Shown here: one piece after another, positions 33,839 through 46,065 of the stretch | How the letters are laid out: each line of letters starts with the position of its first letter | How positions within the stretch are numbered: the stretch's first letter is position 1 | Assembly (NCBI GenBank): GCA_025331125.1 | Contig: JAOALB010000007.1 | Span: forward strand, 124,001-188,000 | Source: Mycogone perniciosa | Taxonomy: Eukaryota; Ascomycota; Sordariomycetes; Hypocreales; Hypocreaceae | DNA: 64,000 nucleotides | Reading direction: 5' to 3' | Notes under the pieces: generated by a model | Told to the model about the DNA's origin: nothing | The model's input: only the letters and a program-made list of their open reading frames with translations | Databases searched by the model: none | Made by a program: the position numbers and the translations under genes

Positions 33839-36800
33839 GGCTGGCGACGACCCACGACGGGGGCGCTTGGGGCCAAGTTTTTATGTGTGCGTCCTAGACA
33901 GCTTCTTGTCTTCTTTCTTTCTTCGCTACCGGTGAAGTAGTGCGTATGTGCTCGGAGTATATGCGTTAGTACTACCGCTCGTCGATCTTGTCGCAGCCCC
34001 CAGAACGTTTCTTTTTTCGGGCTGTCTGCTCCGTCTTGTGCCCTTGGTCTTGTCTTGTTCTTCTTTTAATATCGACTCACTTCCCACCAGCCGCAGGTCA
34101 CTGGTCGTTGCTTTTTTTCTCCACCGTACAATCGTCGAGAAAGATGGTGTAGTGTTGGGGCGCGGGGGGAGGCCGAATCACAAGCGCGATTCAACAGACG
34201 GCGGTGATGTTGGTTAGTTCGGGCGTCTGATACGGCGGCGGGGCTTCAACAATCGCCAATGACGATGCTCAACTGCTTTGCGGGCCAAAGTCGACAACGG
34301 GTCATAGGCAGGCGTGTTGGGCGAAATGGCGGCAGTGGATTGGCGATGATGATAATGTTGTTGTTGTTGATGATGGTGATGTTACGTGGGCATGAAGGGG
34401 AGAGAAATGGAAATGGAAATGGAAATGAAAGAGGCGTCTCACGACAGAACATCCCATACAAAGGCAGCCCGCCTGGACTTCTGTGACAGGGGAAGGGAGA
34501 ATGGGTGCGCTCTTTCCCATGTGCGAGTCAAGCAGGCAGGTACTCCGTACTTGTATGTATGTATGTACGAGGGACGCACCACGTAGGGCTGACTGTGTTT
34601 GGAGGTCGCTAGGTTACTTCCTTCAGTACTAAGGTACTACAAGGCAAGGTACTCCGTAGTCAAGGAGTAATAGCCACAGAGTACCCGTAAACGCTGTTGC
34701 GCTGGCCCATACAGGTACTACTCGTAACAATCGTAATCCTATCAATCATATGTATGTACTCGACATATTGACCAGTCTGATTTCATGCATGCAAGAGACC
34801 TGCCGAGCCAGACGATGTGGTACTATGTATGTAAACAAACCCTGGGCGCTTACTGTATGTAGCAAGGTAGGGTACATCAGGCGTCTAGGCGGAGCCTTTG
34901 TGCAACATAGCCCGGCGGATACCGGGCAAAGCGAGTGCGGAAGCACCTGGCAACCGGGTTGAAGCGCTCTTTGGTGGATGGTAGGTCTACCGCTACTGCG
35001 ACAGAGTTGGAGCGGTGGCATTGCGGGAGATATCGCAATACATCATGCATATATACATGTACGGAGTACTCATACGAAGTAATGGGACTCTGTATATGCT
35101 ACTTCTCGTATTTAATAGAGAGGAATACTCCGTAGGAGTAGTAGAATCGACTCGTAAGGGATCCTGCCTGTGCCTCGGCATCCAGCTGTTCACCAAAATC
35201 TCACTCCTCGCTACCACTCGTAAATACCATTGCTCACTTCTCACCTCTCACTTTCCCCCCCCCTTCGCCTATCCGCCTATCCATGCTCCGAACGAACGAA
35301 CGACAGGTTTACGCAATAAACGACTCGTACTCCGCACCAAGCCATTTCCCTCTACGAAATTGCCGCAAGGCATGCTTTGTCATAAAAAACTGGTTGGGAT
35401 GGCACGTTATGTACTCGTATGTACGTACGTATGTATGAAGTACTCGGCTCGGTTGCGGGAGCAGTCTTCCGTAGCATCCAACGATGCAGGCATACACATA
35501 CATACTCGTAGTGCGGGCATGTGGTATGACACACGCAGACCCTGCCCTCGATGTATGTACATATGTCCGATATGCGAGTAGTACGAGTAGTAGTGTGTAC
35601 TCCGTCCATGCGAGTGCCCGGAACTGGAAGCCCAAATCTCACCCTCAATCACCGTTAGCACATACTAGCAACATCACCGTACGTATTACAAATCACAGCC
35701 TTCAACTCGTAAACGACCCTCCCTGTTCAAAGCAAAGCCCGATAGGCAGTACGGAGTAAGTAGTATTACGAGTATGTCAACATCTTCCCCATCACCATCC
35801 ATAATGACCTCTCGCCGCCCATCATGCACCGGGTCTCAGGCATCTTTGGGCCCCCCTGCACCTGCAACGCACAACCGGGGGGCTGCCCACGCACTAGATC
35901 CATCTTTCCTTCACCGGTCGGCGCTATACTTTGTGATAGATGATCTATGCCTTTCGGACCACCCCTGTTTGTCTCGTGGCAAATATCAACCCTGGTCCTT
36001 GCAGCCGAGCGTTGGCATCCTCTCTGCCCTATTGCCCTCCAGCATGTCAAGACCGACCTCTTGAACCGCACGCAAGACGCAAGAGGGGGAGACGTGATTC
36101 TGCATTGAGCCATCGAGATCATCAATGTTGTGTTTGCCCCATGCACGAGCGGGCTTTCGCCCTCCTCTCCTCTCTTTTGCGAGTATCGAAAGCCTATGCC
36201 TATCGGCACTGTATTCTATACAGACCAACAACATACATAGTGCATGATTGTATGTACTATGTACGAGTAGTTATTACTTGCTCCTCGTACCAATGCGGCT
36301 ACTAGTACCTACCTGTTGTAGTAACAGCAATACACCTCCCTTACCTTACTGCAACCTTGGCCCTACTACTATCACCAAGACCGATACTACTAGTCGGAGG
36401 TGCCTGCTCAGATATATCACCACCACAATCATCACAACCTTCTCCAGGCATCAATGAAAACCCATCACCTTTCACACGCAAACGCCAAGTCCCTCCCTTA
36501 TGCCAAAAGAACCCTCCACCCGCCCGCATATGTGACACATCACGCCAGCCCCGCATCAGGCCATGTCCCAAACGCTCTCAACGCAAGCAAAGTCCATCTG
36601 TCATCACACACAACTCTTCCATCTCCGAGGGGAGCCGGCCGTCACTTCCGCCCCGAAACACGGAATAAAAAAGAGGGCTAGTAGTACTCCGTAATACCTA
36701 CTAGTAGGACAGAGTAGTACGGAGTAGTAATAGTAGTAATAGTGGCATTAATAATTGTTTGAGAAAAATCTCTGTATCGCTTCAACCCGTCCTGTCCGTC

Positions 36801-37407
36801 CCGTGGATTGCCGCCAACCTTGATTTTTTTCGTCGCCCCCCTTTCAATTCCTTCCGATATCATAACGACTCCAACGGTCACAATAATGACGCACCATCGG
36901 TCTCTCCGTTCGGTAGCAATAGCCCAAATCTTACTATAGCAAATCCTGTCCTGTCCTCTCCTGTCATTTAGATGCTATTCCGTACCCGTTACCAGCCATT
37001 CCACTTCGTACAGTCATGCTGGAGCCTAAATCTCATCTCGCAAGCAAAAAAAGATTCCCCCATCAACAACGAAGCACCATTACTCGTCACGAGAGATAGA
37101 AAAGGGATGCCTGTCAAGGAGTCAGACTAAACCTTACCCGCGCACCACCAGGATTTCCCTGTACATGAAACCGCGACATCACACGACTCGCAGAGCAGAC
37201 GCTTCATTTATTGATTCTCGAATATCATCGTTGCTTTTGCCTAGATCTTCCTCACCGCCCCAAGTTCAACCGTTACACCATTACACATGTCCGTTTCCTT
37301 TCACCACCATCCCATCCCATCTACATTTAGTAGTGCACGCTAGTAAGCAAGGGCTATGCATTGCTCTAACATCGTTCCCATGCCATCTTCATGTTCTGTG
37401 TCCATCT
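33839..37407. other. Intergenic region between WD40 gene and threonyl-tRNA synthetase
   Basis: No gene is supported in this 3.6 kb. The first part should contain the WD40 gene promoter and leader. Short tandem repeats occur: GATGAT/GTTGTT near 34.35-34.38 kb, GGAAAT units at 34404-34428, and GTATGTACGTACGTATGTATG near 35.42 kb. The TACGGAGTA/TACTCCGTA family is frequent (34.54, 34.65, 35.06, 35.13, 35.75, 36.69, 36.72 kb). Confidence 0.55.
34404..34428. repeat. GAAATG tandem repeat
   Basis: Four copies of a 6-bp GAAATG/GGAAAT unit lie in a row upstream of the WD40 gene. Confidence 0.8.
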
Positions 37408-40059
37408 TTAGATTTTGTTGACTAGTCTCTTCTCATCCCTCAAGCTGAGTAGTTTCTCTAGTGCCTCATCGACTGGGATCAAAGCTCCCTTATTCTGCGT
37501 GCTCTGATCGTCTCGGTTTCGGATGTTGACCGTACGTGAGTTGGCCTCCTCAGCTCCGACAACTGTCACTCATGTTATTAGCAAGTTCGTATGCCCGGTC
37601 CTTTCGTGTTAGTGCACATACCGAATATGAAGTTATACTGTTCTAGCTGTCCAGTGCGGATCTTCTTCTGGAACGTGTTGCTGCTCAAGTCAACGTCAAT
37701 GTATAGACCCTTGTCTTGGAACGTCTTCTGAAGCTCCTTGGCATAGTCATTTACTGCCGGCATGACTGGCACAACCAAAATCTGACGTGGGCTCATCCAG
37801 AATGGCCACTTGCCAGCGAAGTGCTCCGTGAGAATACCAAACATTCGCTCGAAGCTTCCCAACACGGCCCGATGAATCATCACAGGTCGCGCGTAGCCAG
37901 CAGGCAGGTCGGGGTCGGTGTTGTCCTGGTTGGCTGCGCTCTCGTCCTTGGCCGCAACGTAACGAAGCTTGAATCGCTGTGGGAGGTTGAAGTCGAGCTG
38001 AATGGTACCGCACTGGTGCTCTCGTCGTAGGGCATCGTACACCGTGATATCAATCTTGGGGCCATAGAATGCACCATCACCGGGGTTCTCCTCCCACTTG
38101 GAGTCAATCTTCTGGGTGAAGCTATCCAAGGCCTCCTTGAGCTTCGCCTCAGCCATATCCCAGATGGCAACCTCACCAATGTACTTCTCAGGGCGGGTGG
38201 AGAGCTTCAGCTTAAACGAGAAGCCAAACAGGCCGTAAACGCTGTGCAAGAAGTCGAAGGCGCCCTCAATCTCATCACGAATCTGTCCCTTATCAGCACC
38301 TCACCCGACAACTGTTGGTGGCGATCTACAAACCTGGTCGACCGTGCAGAAGATGTGACCATCATCCTGCTGGAAGCGGCGCACTCGAGTCAGGCCCGTG
38401 AGGGCGCCAGAGAACTCGTTTCGGTGAAGCACACCGACGTCAGCCATGCGCCATGGCAAGTCCTTGTAGGTAACATCTGAATGGGCAAAGATCCTGCAGT
38501 GTCCAGGGCAGTTCATTGGCTTCAACCCATACGTCTCCTTCTCCACCTCAAAGGTGAACATGTTTTCCGAGTAGTGTCCCCAGTGTCCTGAGGTCTTCCA
38601 AAGGTCTGACTTGTACACGTTGGGGGTTATAACCTCCTGGAATCCTCGTCGTTTGCACTCTCCTTTCACCAGGTCCATCAAGGCGTTGTAGATTCTGGTG
38701 CCATGAGGCAGGAAGAACGTGGAGCCAGGGGACACTTCGTCGAAGAAGAAAAGCTTCTGTTCCAGGCCAATCTTTCGGTGGTTTCGTTTGGCTGCCTCTT
38801 CCAAAAAGGTCTTGTACTCGTCAAGCTGCTTCTTGTCTGGGAAGGACACTCCAGAAATTCGCTGAACAGACTCGTTGCTGCTGTTTCCGAGCCAGTATGC
38901 AGCGGAATTCTACCAGTGATTAGACACAAGGAATCTGGATGTTTTTTAGAACATTATTCACCTTGAGAACAGCAAATGCCTTGATGTTTCCGGTGTGAGG
39001 CACGTGAGGACCTCGGCAAAGATCGATAAGAGGACCACATCGATAAACCGTGCTCAAGGTGCCATCTGGCACGCGCTGTTGGATGAAGTACTCCTTGTAC
39101 TTGCTGTAGTTGAACATCTCAAGGAGCTCATCCTTCGTCATTTCCAGGCGCTTGAAAGGCTGCTTCTCCTTGATGATGGAGTTGGCCAGCGTCTCCAATG
39201 CCTTCTTGTCCTCCTCCTGAACGACTTGGCTATCAAACAATCAGCGCCGCATTGAGACACAGGCTACACAGCGAATCTTACCCCTCCATGTTCGCCATAT
39301 CGTAGTAGAAACCCGGTGGGTCGGTAGTCGGGGGTCCATTGCAAAGGAAGCAGCCAAATCGCCTCTCAGCAGCCTCACCAAGAACGTGAGCTGAAGAGTG
39401 CCAGAAAACCTTCTTGCCTAGATCTCAAGTCAGCCAAGACATCCCCTATCCGAAATTCTACCCGCGTCAAAGTATTCATACCCTCCTCGTTCTCAAAGTC
39501 AACTAGCTCCAGCTTGCAGCTCTTCTCCAGGGGGCGCGTGAGATCCCAAAGCTCTCCATCCACCAGGGAGATCACCGTGCGCTCGAGCAATGATTTCGAA
39601 ATCGACTTGGCAATTTCCGCGGGCGTGGTCTCCCACGAGGTACCCTCATGTTCCTTGCCATTGGGTAAAGAAACCGTAATCTTCTCGCGCGGCTTGGCTA
39701 TAACGAGGCTTGTCAGCACGATCATGCCCCCCGATTGCGGGGTCGGGTGCGCAACGAACCGGCAATCTCAGCCTCACGCCTGGCCTTGATCTTGTCGAAG
39801 ATGGCGAGACGGTGCTGAATGAATTCCGGAAGAGCAGGCAGCTAAATCAGCAAATTTAATTAGTCTAATTGCACCTTCAAAATGGCGTTGGGCGTTGTTC
39901 AATCTCCCAGAGTGGGATGTGAAGGGAGGGGTTGCAAACCTCTAGTCCAGAAGTCTTGGAGGCCTTCTTCTCCTTGGGCTGTTTCGCAGGTCGCGACGGA
40001 AGATTTTGCGCCGGGGCGCTTTCCGCCGCTTTGGGGGCGTCAACTTGCTCGGACGACAT
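37408..40059 (-). CDS. ths1: Threonyl-tRNA synthetase, cytosolic
   Basis: Eight exons: 40059-39940, 39841-39760, 39697-39482, 39417-39282, 39229-38962, 38909-38334, 38282-37622, 37562-37408, 737 residues, essentially the size of yeast Ths1 (734). It charges tRNA-Thr and edits Ser-tRNA-Thr. Domains in order: lysine-rich N-terminal extension (KQPKEKKASK), TGS domain (KITVSLPNGKEHEG), editing domain with HSSAHVLGEAAERRFG, and the class II catalytic core with LKPMNCPGHC (zinc Cys), motif 2 around LHRNEFSGALTGLTRVRRF and motif 3 around MIHRAVLGSFERMFGIL. The C-terminal anticodon-binding domain ends KRLVNKI. There is no mitochondrial presequence, so the cytosolic form is inferred. All seven introns keep phase and have standard borders. 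Confidence 0.95.
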
Positions 40060-42540
40060 TATACGGGATCCTTTCGTTGCAGCGTGGGGAAGAAAGGTTG
40101 TTGATCCTCGATGCCAGATAAACAGGCGTAGAGGGGCAGAATACCCTTATTAGAGGTGGGGTTAACTCACAAAACTCACAGTAGAGCGACTCAGGGCGGC
40201 AGATCCTCGGGTTTCGCGATGGGAGATGAGTAAGAGGCAAAGCCCAGAGTGCCTGAGCCACCCCACCCCCCGAAAACTGAGCCACCCGAACTCAGCCACC
40301 TCCAAAGCCGAGCAACCAGTGAATTGATTCGATTCCTGAGAGGTTCGAAAGGGTATTGGAATTGGACAGTAAAATTACTGGCTATCAGTTAACTATCTAG
40401 ATAGATAGGAAGTTGTAGCTTGTTCTGTTGGGTTGTGTGGTAGTGTCTATAAGGATCAAATAGTGCCACGAAATACTTGCTGAGTTTATACATTATAGCT
40501 CCAGCAGTTTATTATTATAGACTAATAAAGGGAAGGAAATATATCGATTAATCGCCTATTATAGAGGTACTATTATAATTATTCCCAATCTTGTGTTGAT
40601 AGATATGTTACTTGTCAGTCCTTGTTACTTGTTAAAGACTGAAACCACACAGAGAATAATAGAGTCTGGGAGGATCCTAGCGGCAAAGGTGCTGGGGGTA
40701 GTAAGTAAGGAGCAGATAGATGACTATATTGATCTCCGACCTTTTTCAAGAAAAGAGAAGAGAGCTTTATGTATATGTATATGTATATCCCCCTATAGTC
40801 CCCCTATAGTCACCTGATCTGATACGAGGAACTAGCCTTATATAGGATGCCACCACTTGTTCAGCCTCCTTTACTCTTCCCTAGGGTCGCAGCCCCTCGC
40901 CCGATCCGTCTGCCCCAAGGAGGGTCTCTAACAGTATATTACAAGGAACTAGCAGGCAAGGGTCATATCAGTAGCTCTTTGATCTCTAAGGTCCGATATC
41001 CTTTATGATAGTCAATGCTTTTATATATATTCCGGTACACATAATCCTAAGAGCTGGAGCTTCCGGTCTCCTGACATGACTATTATACTTCGCTATGCGT
41101 ACGAGTACTGAGTACTATTTGTTGGCACTATTTGACCCTGTGGGGTGAACTCGTATAATATTATAAGTAGACCTATTTTTCCATATTTTTGTGAACTAGT
41201 TGCCGGGATGCCCGATACTATTTTGAGTCCTACCTCTAGGCTTGAGACCGGGGGGGATGAGAAAAGGCTGAGACAGGCAGGAAAGGTCAGAATACCTCAG
41301 TTGTTTACGTCTAATAATAAACAAAGAAATATAAATCAATGTGTTGCTATATAGAGAGGCTTCTGTGGAATTTCAAATAATAAAGATTTTTCTTATTCCC
41401 CCCTCTTTGTTTTGTGGAGAGGTAATGAAACGGTTACAATTTAAGAAAGATAGTGGGGGTCCAAGTATACTTCGTATTTAATCTTAAACATAAGGCTGGT
41501 GCTTAAATTTCAACGACTCATATCGGCTTAGTCGACTTTTCCCCATAGTCTTAAGCTTGCGGGCAAAGCTATTGCTATTATAAGAAAGGGAATATCGTAT
41601 ACGAGTAGATTCGTGCAATAGTGTATATGAAACCCGGAATATTACTCCATTGCTCGCTTTGATTATCCGTCGTAGCGCGTTGAGCGGCTATTTCCCTCTA
41701 CAATTTCTTCTATAGCTTCTCGGGCTGAAGGGTCTAAAACAGATAGTTCAAGCTTCCCAAGAGCACCCCGATAATCAAGTGCATTAGGGTTTCATTGTCG
41801 TCAGTCTCTTCGTCATTGGTTGTTAACCTCGCCACTATCTGTGCTTTGCTGGCAGAAAACCCGCTGCGTTGAGGCGAGTATAACTACACGACGAGGGAGT
41901 CATATCGTCCGTAAGGGCTTGTGGACGCCTAAGCGAGAAATGAATGGGCTTTCTAATACTTGGGCGAGGAGAATGACTGTGATCAGCTAATACGGCTGCT
42001 GCGGCTTCGAAAGCGGTGACTTGTGTTGCTATAATTGTATGGTTATCTAGCACATATTGGGCTTTTTTCTCCTCTTTTTTTGAGATTTCCTCACTAATGA
42101 TTTGATTATCGACGGTCCACACCGACGGGTAGTCCTATTCGGATTCGGTATAAGCTTCGGGGTTTGAAACTATTTGTGAATCGAGCCGCATGTTCTTCAT
42201 ATGCATTCGCCGTATCAGAGCCAGTCGAGTGAAAAACAAGACTCTTTGTAACAGTAAGGGGTATCAAAGTCGTCCAAAAAGCTCACCAAAACGTCGTCAT
42301 ATGATGCAACATTGCATTTGCTCTCGCGAAGTTGAGCCTCTCGGTAAATTGATTTCGGATATCTCCTTTGAATTAATGCAGCCAAGAGTAGTCATGCCAA
42401 TTATTACTGGTCTCCTTACTCAACTGGTGGGTTTAGTTTCGTGAGAAAGTACGATATTGTGGATGCTGATGGAGAGACTAAATGCTTACGGCGGGGGTTG
42501 CATCTTGATACTACTGGAAACATAAGTCTGCTGAAACATT
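40060..42540. other. ths1 promoter, then AT-rich region with decayed sequence
   Basis: The first 250 bp should hold the ths1 promoter. From about 40.33 kb the DNA becomes AT-rich; by hand count 40501-40560 is 42 A/T of 60. It is full of TATA-type words and interrupted frames. Plus-strand 40650-40780 (ESGRILAAKVLGVVSKEQIDDYIDL) and minus-strand 42122-41663 read like old protein-coding DNA with stops and shifts. This fits a relic of a mobile element or gene that has decayed, possibly by repeat-induced point mutation. I cannot name the family. Confidence 0.5.
41663..42122 (-). pseudogene. Frameshifted coding remnant with a SAP-like motif
   Basis: One frame reads from 42122 through LRRPQALTDDM to TRLNAAG. 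A neighbouring frame continues as FSASKAQIVARLTTNDEE, and a third as NPNALDYRGALGKLELSV then LDPSAREAIEEIVEGNS before a stop at 41663-41665. The frames change within a few nucleotides, too close for introns. Put side by side, TRLNAAG and FSASKAQIVARL match the pattern of a SAP DNA-binding motif (hydrophobic helix, Gly, Lys-Ala, RL end). I take it as an eroded gene or element. The intact form and family are unknown. Confidence 0.35.
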
Positions 42541-42544
42541 GGAG

Positions 42545-42552
42545 TATATAAG
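42545..42552 (+). promoter_or_regulatory. TATA box of the small secreted protein gene
   Basis: TATATAAG lies 91 bp upstream of the start codon at 42636, with a pyrimidine-rich stretch (42590-42625) in between. Confidence 0.6.
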
Positions 42553-42635
42553 AAGGAATGCTTGACAGGCTGTGACGGATACCACGCCTCTATTCATCTT
42601 ACATTTTCTCTATCCATTCACTCCATACACTCGCG

Positions 42636-43138
42636 ATGAAGCCTTCTGTTCTTTTCGCAATGGGCGCCCTCGCGCAATTATCCTCTGCCGCTAATTGCTT
42701 TGGTCAACCGAACGGTAGCCTATCTGAATGGGAGGATGCTTATTGGCAAGCCCGTCAGAAGATGTGCAACAACGAAGAGTGTGGTTTCCAAAAAGATTGC
42801 ACTGTCAACACTGAGAAGCCTGTGACAGCTATAGGCTTCTCTCAGTTGAAGATCAAAGTTACGCTTACGCGAACGCATTTGGGAGGCGATGCTGGTTTCC
42901 CTAACTGCTGGGTATGTATATGTATATCAGTCAGGTTAGGAGATTTGTCTCTTTACTAATATTTCCTCTCAATAGGCCGCAACCGAGTAAGTAAAATATT
43001 TCGCCACGCCCTTTAATAGGCCCTAACGGTTCCAGGAATATTATTACCCAGTGTGTTCGAGGAGGCAGCCATCAGTTGAATGGTGAATGGGTAACTGGTC
43101 GGGAACATTACCGGTTTGATGCTAATTGGTCTTCTTAA
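42636..43138 (+). CDS. Small secreted cysteine-containing protein, unknown function
   Basis: Three exons: 42636-42911, 42976-42986 (11 nt) and 43036-43138, 129 residues. The middle exon is needed to keep frame and gives CWAATENIITQC across both junctions. Residues 1-18 (MKPSVLFAMGALAQLSSA) form a signal peptide. The mature part has six cysteines (in ANCFG, KMCNN, EECGF, KDCTV, PNCWA, TQCVR), an even number that suits disulfides. No known catalytic motif is seen. It lies alone in the AT-rich island with a good TATA box, a setting in which fungi often keep effector-like genes; that role is inference. The ATG context and a stop after NWSS are clear. Confidence 0.72.
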
Positions 43139-43844
43139 GGTAATGCTCTCACTATGAACTATTTAAACAATCGCGTTACTAATTCCGCCGTATTACTCAA
43201 GGCCACTTAGCCACATATACAATACAGGCTGACATGTTACCGGATTTCAGTCAGGCAAATTCCTATATCGATTCTTTGTCAACATAAAACTCCATTAAAA
43301 CGCACTGTTGAGGATGTGTGTTACTGCCAGCATATATAAATGACTATCGAACCGTTAGCCAGCCAGCTAGATCGATCTGCATCTTATATCACTTGGTGCT
43401 TTTCTATACGCACTCTTTTTACCTGAACTACTGCCTAGTATAAACGCTATAATTTTATACAGACTTATGTATCAAACAAGCGCAAAACAAGGGGACTGGA
43501 ATTTCTAATCTTGAAGAGACGAACTACACGCAACTTCACCAAAGATTAGTGTTGCGCTACAGGGATTCACGGAGGGGAGTGTCGTAAACTGTGACCTTCA
43601 CCCGAGACATCCGGTTATACTTTGTATATCGAGCCCGAGGGCGTACTCAGCGGGTTGACTATTAGTAGGTTTGGGACTCGAGTGACTATTTGTGTTGGAC
43701 TATAAACTAAATTTATATGTTATAAGAAATTGTTATCACGTGATATCCCTATGCAGCATCAGCCGGCCAGGCGATATTACTTCTTCCTTCTATTTAGGGA
43801 TAGAGAGTCGCAGTACGCACCATGGTTGCTGAATCGCTTTGTTT
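43139..43844. other. AT-rich spacer, no gene seen
   Basis: This 706-bp spacer separates the secreted-protein gene from vps71. It is AT-rich to about 43.8 kb and has no frame with protein character. Confidence 0.55.
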
Positions 43845-44737
43845 TTACAGCCCATATCTGGTGACGCATTCCTCTCTATGAGTCTCCAAACAATCCAATG
43901 CACAAACCCTCGTCCCGCACTTCATGCACCGTACTTTGCCCCAATACCCGCACACCTCGCAAAACACTCGCGTCGGGTACGTATCCTCCCACTTGCCTCT
44001 AGCCTCGTAGTAAGTCAAGGGCGGATGCGCCAGCAACTTTCGCAGCTCCTCGTCCGACGGCATCTCAGGTACGCACGACGCCAGTAGCGGCTCGTTGTCG
44101 GCCGGATGGGCAGCCAGTGGGGGACTGGAAGATGATAATAGGAGTGGAGGAAGGTTGGCATCTGTCATCGTGATGTCTTTGTCCTGGACGGGTTGTTTGG
44201 TCGTAGCGGTGGCCGTGGCAGAATCTTTCCTAGCAGCTGGTCGCTTGCTGTTGTTCGCGGAGGCGTTCGGTCGGAGGTTATTGCTCGACACAGTGGCACC
44301 CCCTTCAGCCTGAGCCTGCATCGCCAGAAAATCATCTAAATGGTTCGAAAACGTCTTCTGCGACTGCAAAATCTTGCGAACGTTCGGCGTGTGCTTCCCT
44401 TGAGCTGTCATTCCCTCGTCAGCCTTTCAGCATCCCCAACTAGATCCTGCCTTGGTATTTCCACATGTCTACCTTTTGCACTCTTTGCAGGCACGGGAAT
44501 CGAGTTATCCTTGCCGCCATCCCTCTCCAACGCCTCAATCTCCTTCCGTATTTTGGCCTCCTGACGAACCGATAAATCGCCCACGCTCACGCCGCCGGGG
44601 GGTTTCCGCGCTCGTTTCCGGTTCGCGGGCTGGAGGGCATTGGCGCCTGGGAGATCGCCCGTGTCTGGCACATACGCCCATCCTGGCGCCGATGTGGTTT
44701 TCGCGCTGGCGAGTTCGATGACACCGAAGTTGTTCAT
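43845..44737 (-). CDS. vps71: HIT zinc-finger protein, Vps71/Swc6 of the SWR1 complex
   Basis: Two exons: 44737-44473 and 44404-43845, 274 residues. Splicing the 68-nt intron (GTAGAC donor, GACAG acceptor) joins PVPAKSAK to AQGKHTPNVRKILQSQKTF; the TPNVRKIL part is conserved in Vps71 homologues. The C-terminus FCEVCGYWGKVRC then MKCGTRVCALDCLETHREEC is a zf-HIT finger of paired Cys/His ligands. In yeast Swc6 holds the Arp6 module of SWR1, which exchanges H2A for H2A.Z. The middle is low complexity (Ser, Pro, Thr/Ala repeats). The start at 44737 (MNNFGVIELASAKTT) was preferred over upstream in-frame codons because the upstream part looks like leader. It is divergent from the small mitochondrial protein gene. 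Confidence 0.85.
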
Positions 44738-45155
44738 GGCGGCGAGTCCATGGCAGCGAGTCGTTGGCGCGTGGATGGTGTAACTCTTCGAGGCGCGAGT
44801 AAGAAGAAGAAAAAAAAAGAGTACGAAGCACAATCCAGCTATCGCAAGCCACCACCCATAAGAAGGATGTACTACTTCGTATCTATCTACCTTAACATCA
44901 CTCCTCTTTCGCCGGGGTCTTGTGTGTCTGCGGCAAGTCACAAGTCGCGGGGCCGTGTTGTGGCAAAGAAAGCTCCGGGTTATGTCACACAGCCGGAATA
45001 ATCCGCACAATCCACCAACCCGCCAAACGTACTCCGTAGCTCTCCCAAACGCCCAATTGCCCTCCAGCTCCCAGATATTCCGCCGCCCAGCTCACAAACC
45101 CCAATCCCGTCAACGCAACACAGACATCGCAGCAGGCGCGATATCGTCATTCATC
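44738..45155. promoter_or_regulatory. Bidirectional promoter region vps71/small mitochondrial protein
   Basis: A 418-bp spacer lies between divergent start codons. It contains a TACTTCGTA unit near 44.87 kb and a GTACTCCGTA unit near 45.03 kb. No coding signal is seen. Confidence 0.5.
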
Positions 45156-45653
45156 ATGTTTGGACCATCAGCAGCAAGATTACTCCTCAACGGCAGCCGC
45201 CGCAGCTTCCACGTCTCAGCGCGGAGGATGAACGATGCGGCAGCACCTCTGCCCGCGAAGAAACCAATGGGCGCTTTCCGCGGAGGGTAAGCCGGGCTCC
45301 TGTATCGCGAGACAGAAAGCATTGCTAACGGGATGGCGCGACAAGCCTTTTCGGATTCCTCTTCGGTTGTGTTCTGTCTGGCGGCGCCGTCTACAGCTAT
45401 CTTCTGCAAGAGTACAAAGCCTCCAACGACCTCCTCACCGAGGACATCTACGTACGTTAAGCCGAGCCGAGCATCTACTCCGATTCCACTCTCCTTTTTT
45501 TTTGTCCTACAGGATGTTTCATGGGCTCCCCATACCGAAGCGAATACTAGAGCGAAGCTAATAGCCATTATACAGACCCTCCAAGCCTCCGTGACCCGCC
45601 TGACCAACCACGTAAAGAGCCTCGAGCAGATGATTCAGGAGAAGAAGAAATAA
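45156..45653 (+). CDS. Small predicted mitochondrial inner-membrane protein, conserved type
   Basis: Three exons: 45156-45286, 45346-45451, 45513-45653, 125 residues. The N-terminus MFGPSAARLLLNGSRRSFHVSARR is basic and lacks acids, as a mitochondrial presequence should. It is followed by one hydrophobic segment (GLFGFLFGCVLSGGAVYSYLL, residues about 44-64) and a C-terminal helix with heptad character (LIAIIQTLQASVTRLTNHVKS then LEQMIQEKKK) that could form a coiled coil. The first intron has a GCTAACG branch site; the second ends TCCTACAG. I do not recognise a named family. A single-pass inner-membrane protein with a coiled coil facing one compartment is the most that can be inferred. Confidence 0.78.
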
Positions 45654-46065
45654 ATATTACGGAAGTAAATAGTCAAAATTTTGCGAAAAAATGTACACAC
45701 TCATCAACTACTATCATCGGCTCTCACAAAAGCAATGTTCCGGGAGGAATGTAATTATGGTCTGCCGCTGTCTGACAATGCGACATGTTAAAAAATAAGG
45801 CCACGAGTCGTTCAGCTGACGAAAATGTGAAGCTAAAACAGACAAGCAAGAGAGGTAGGCTGCCAACAAAGTCTAAACCTGACTTTCACTCAAACAGCTT
45901 CGGTGCAATACTTCCTGAATCGTGATCAAATTCCATTGCTTTCATTATCAAGTACACTCCATATGGGCTCGGAAACTATGCAATCCGAAGGTACTTGGTA
46001 TAATCGTTAACCTGTGCCCTCAACCTATCAAGGGCCTTTTTCCATTCTTGTACATTTTGTCAAGT
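45654..46065. other. Convergent 3' spacer, no gene seen
   Basis: This 412-bp spacer holds the 3' regions of the small mitochondrial protein gene and the protein disulfide isomerase gene. Nothing else is seen. Confidence 0.55.

Noticed and set aside
42190..42444. 84-codon plus-strand frame in the AT-rich block
   Set aside because: No motif, basic low-quality composition, and no splice or promoter context; taken as chance in decayed DNA.
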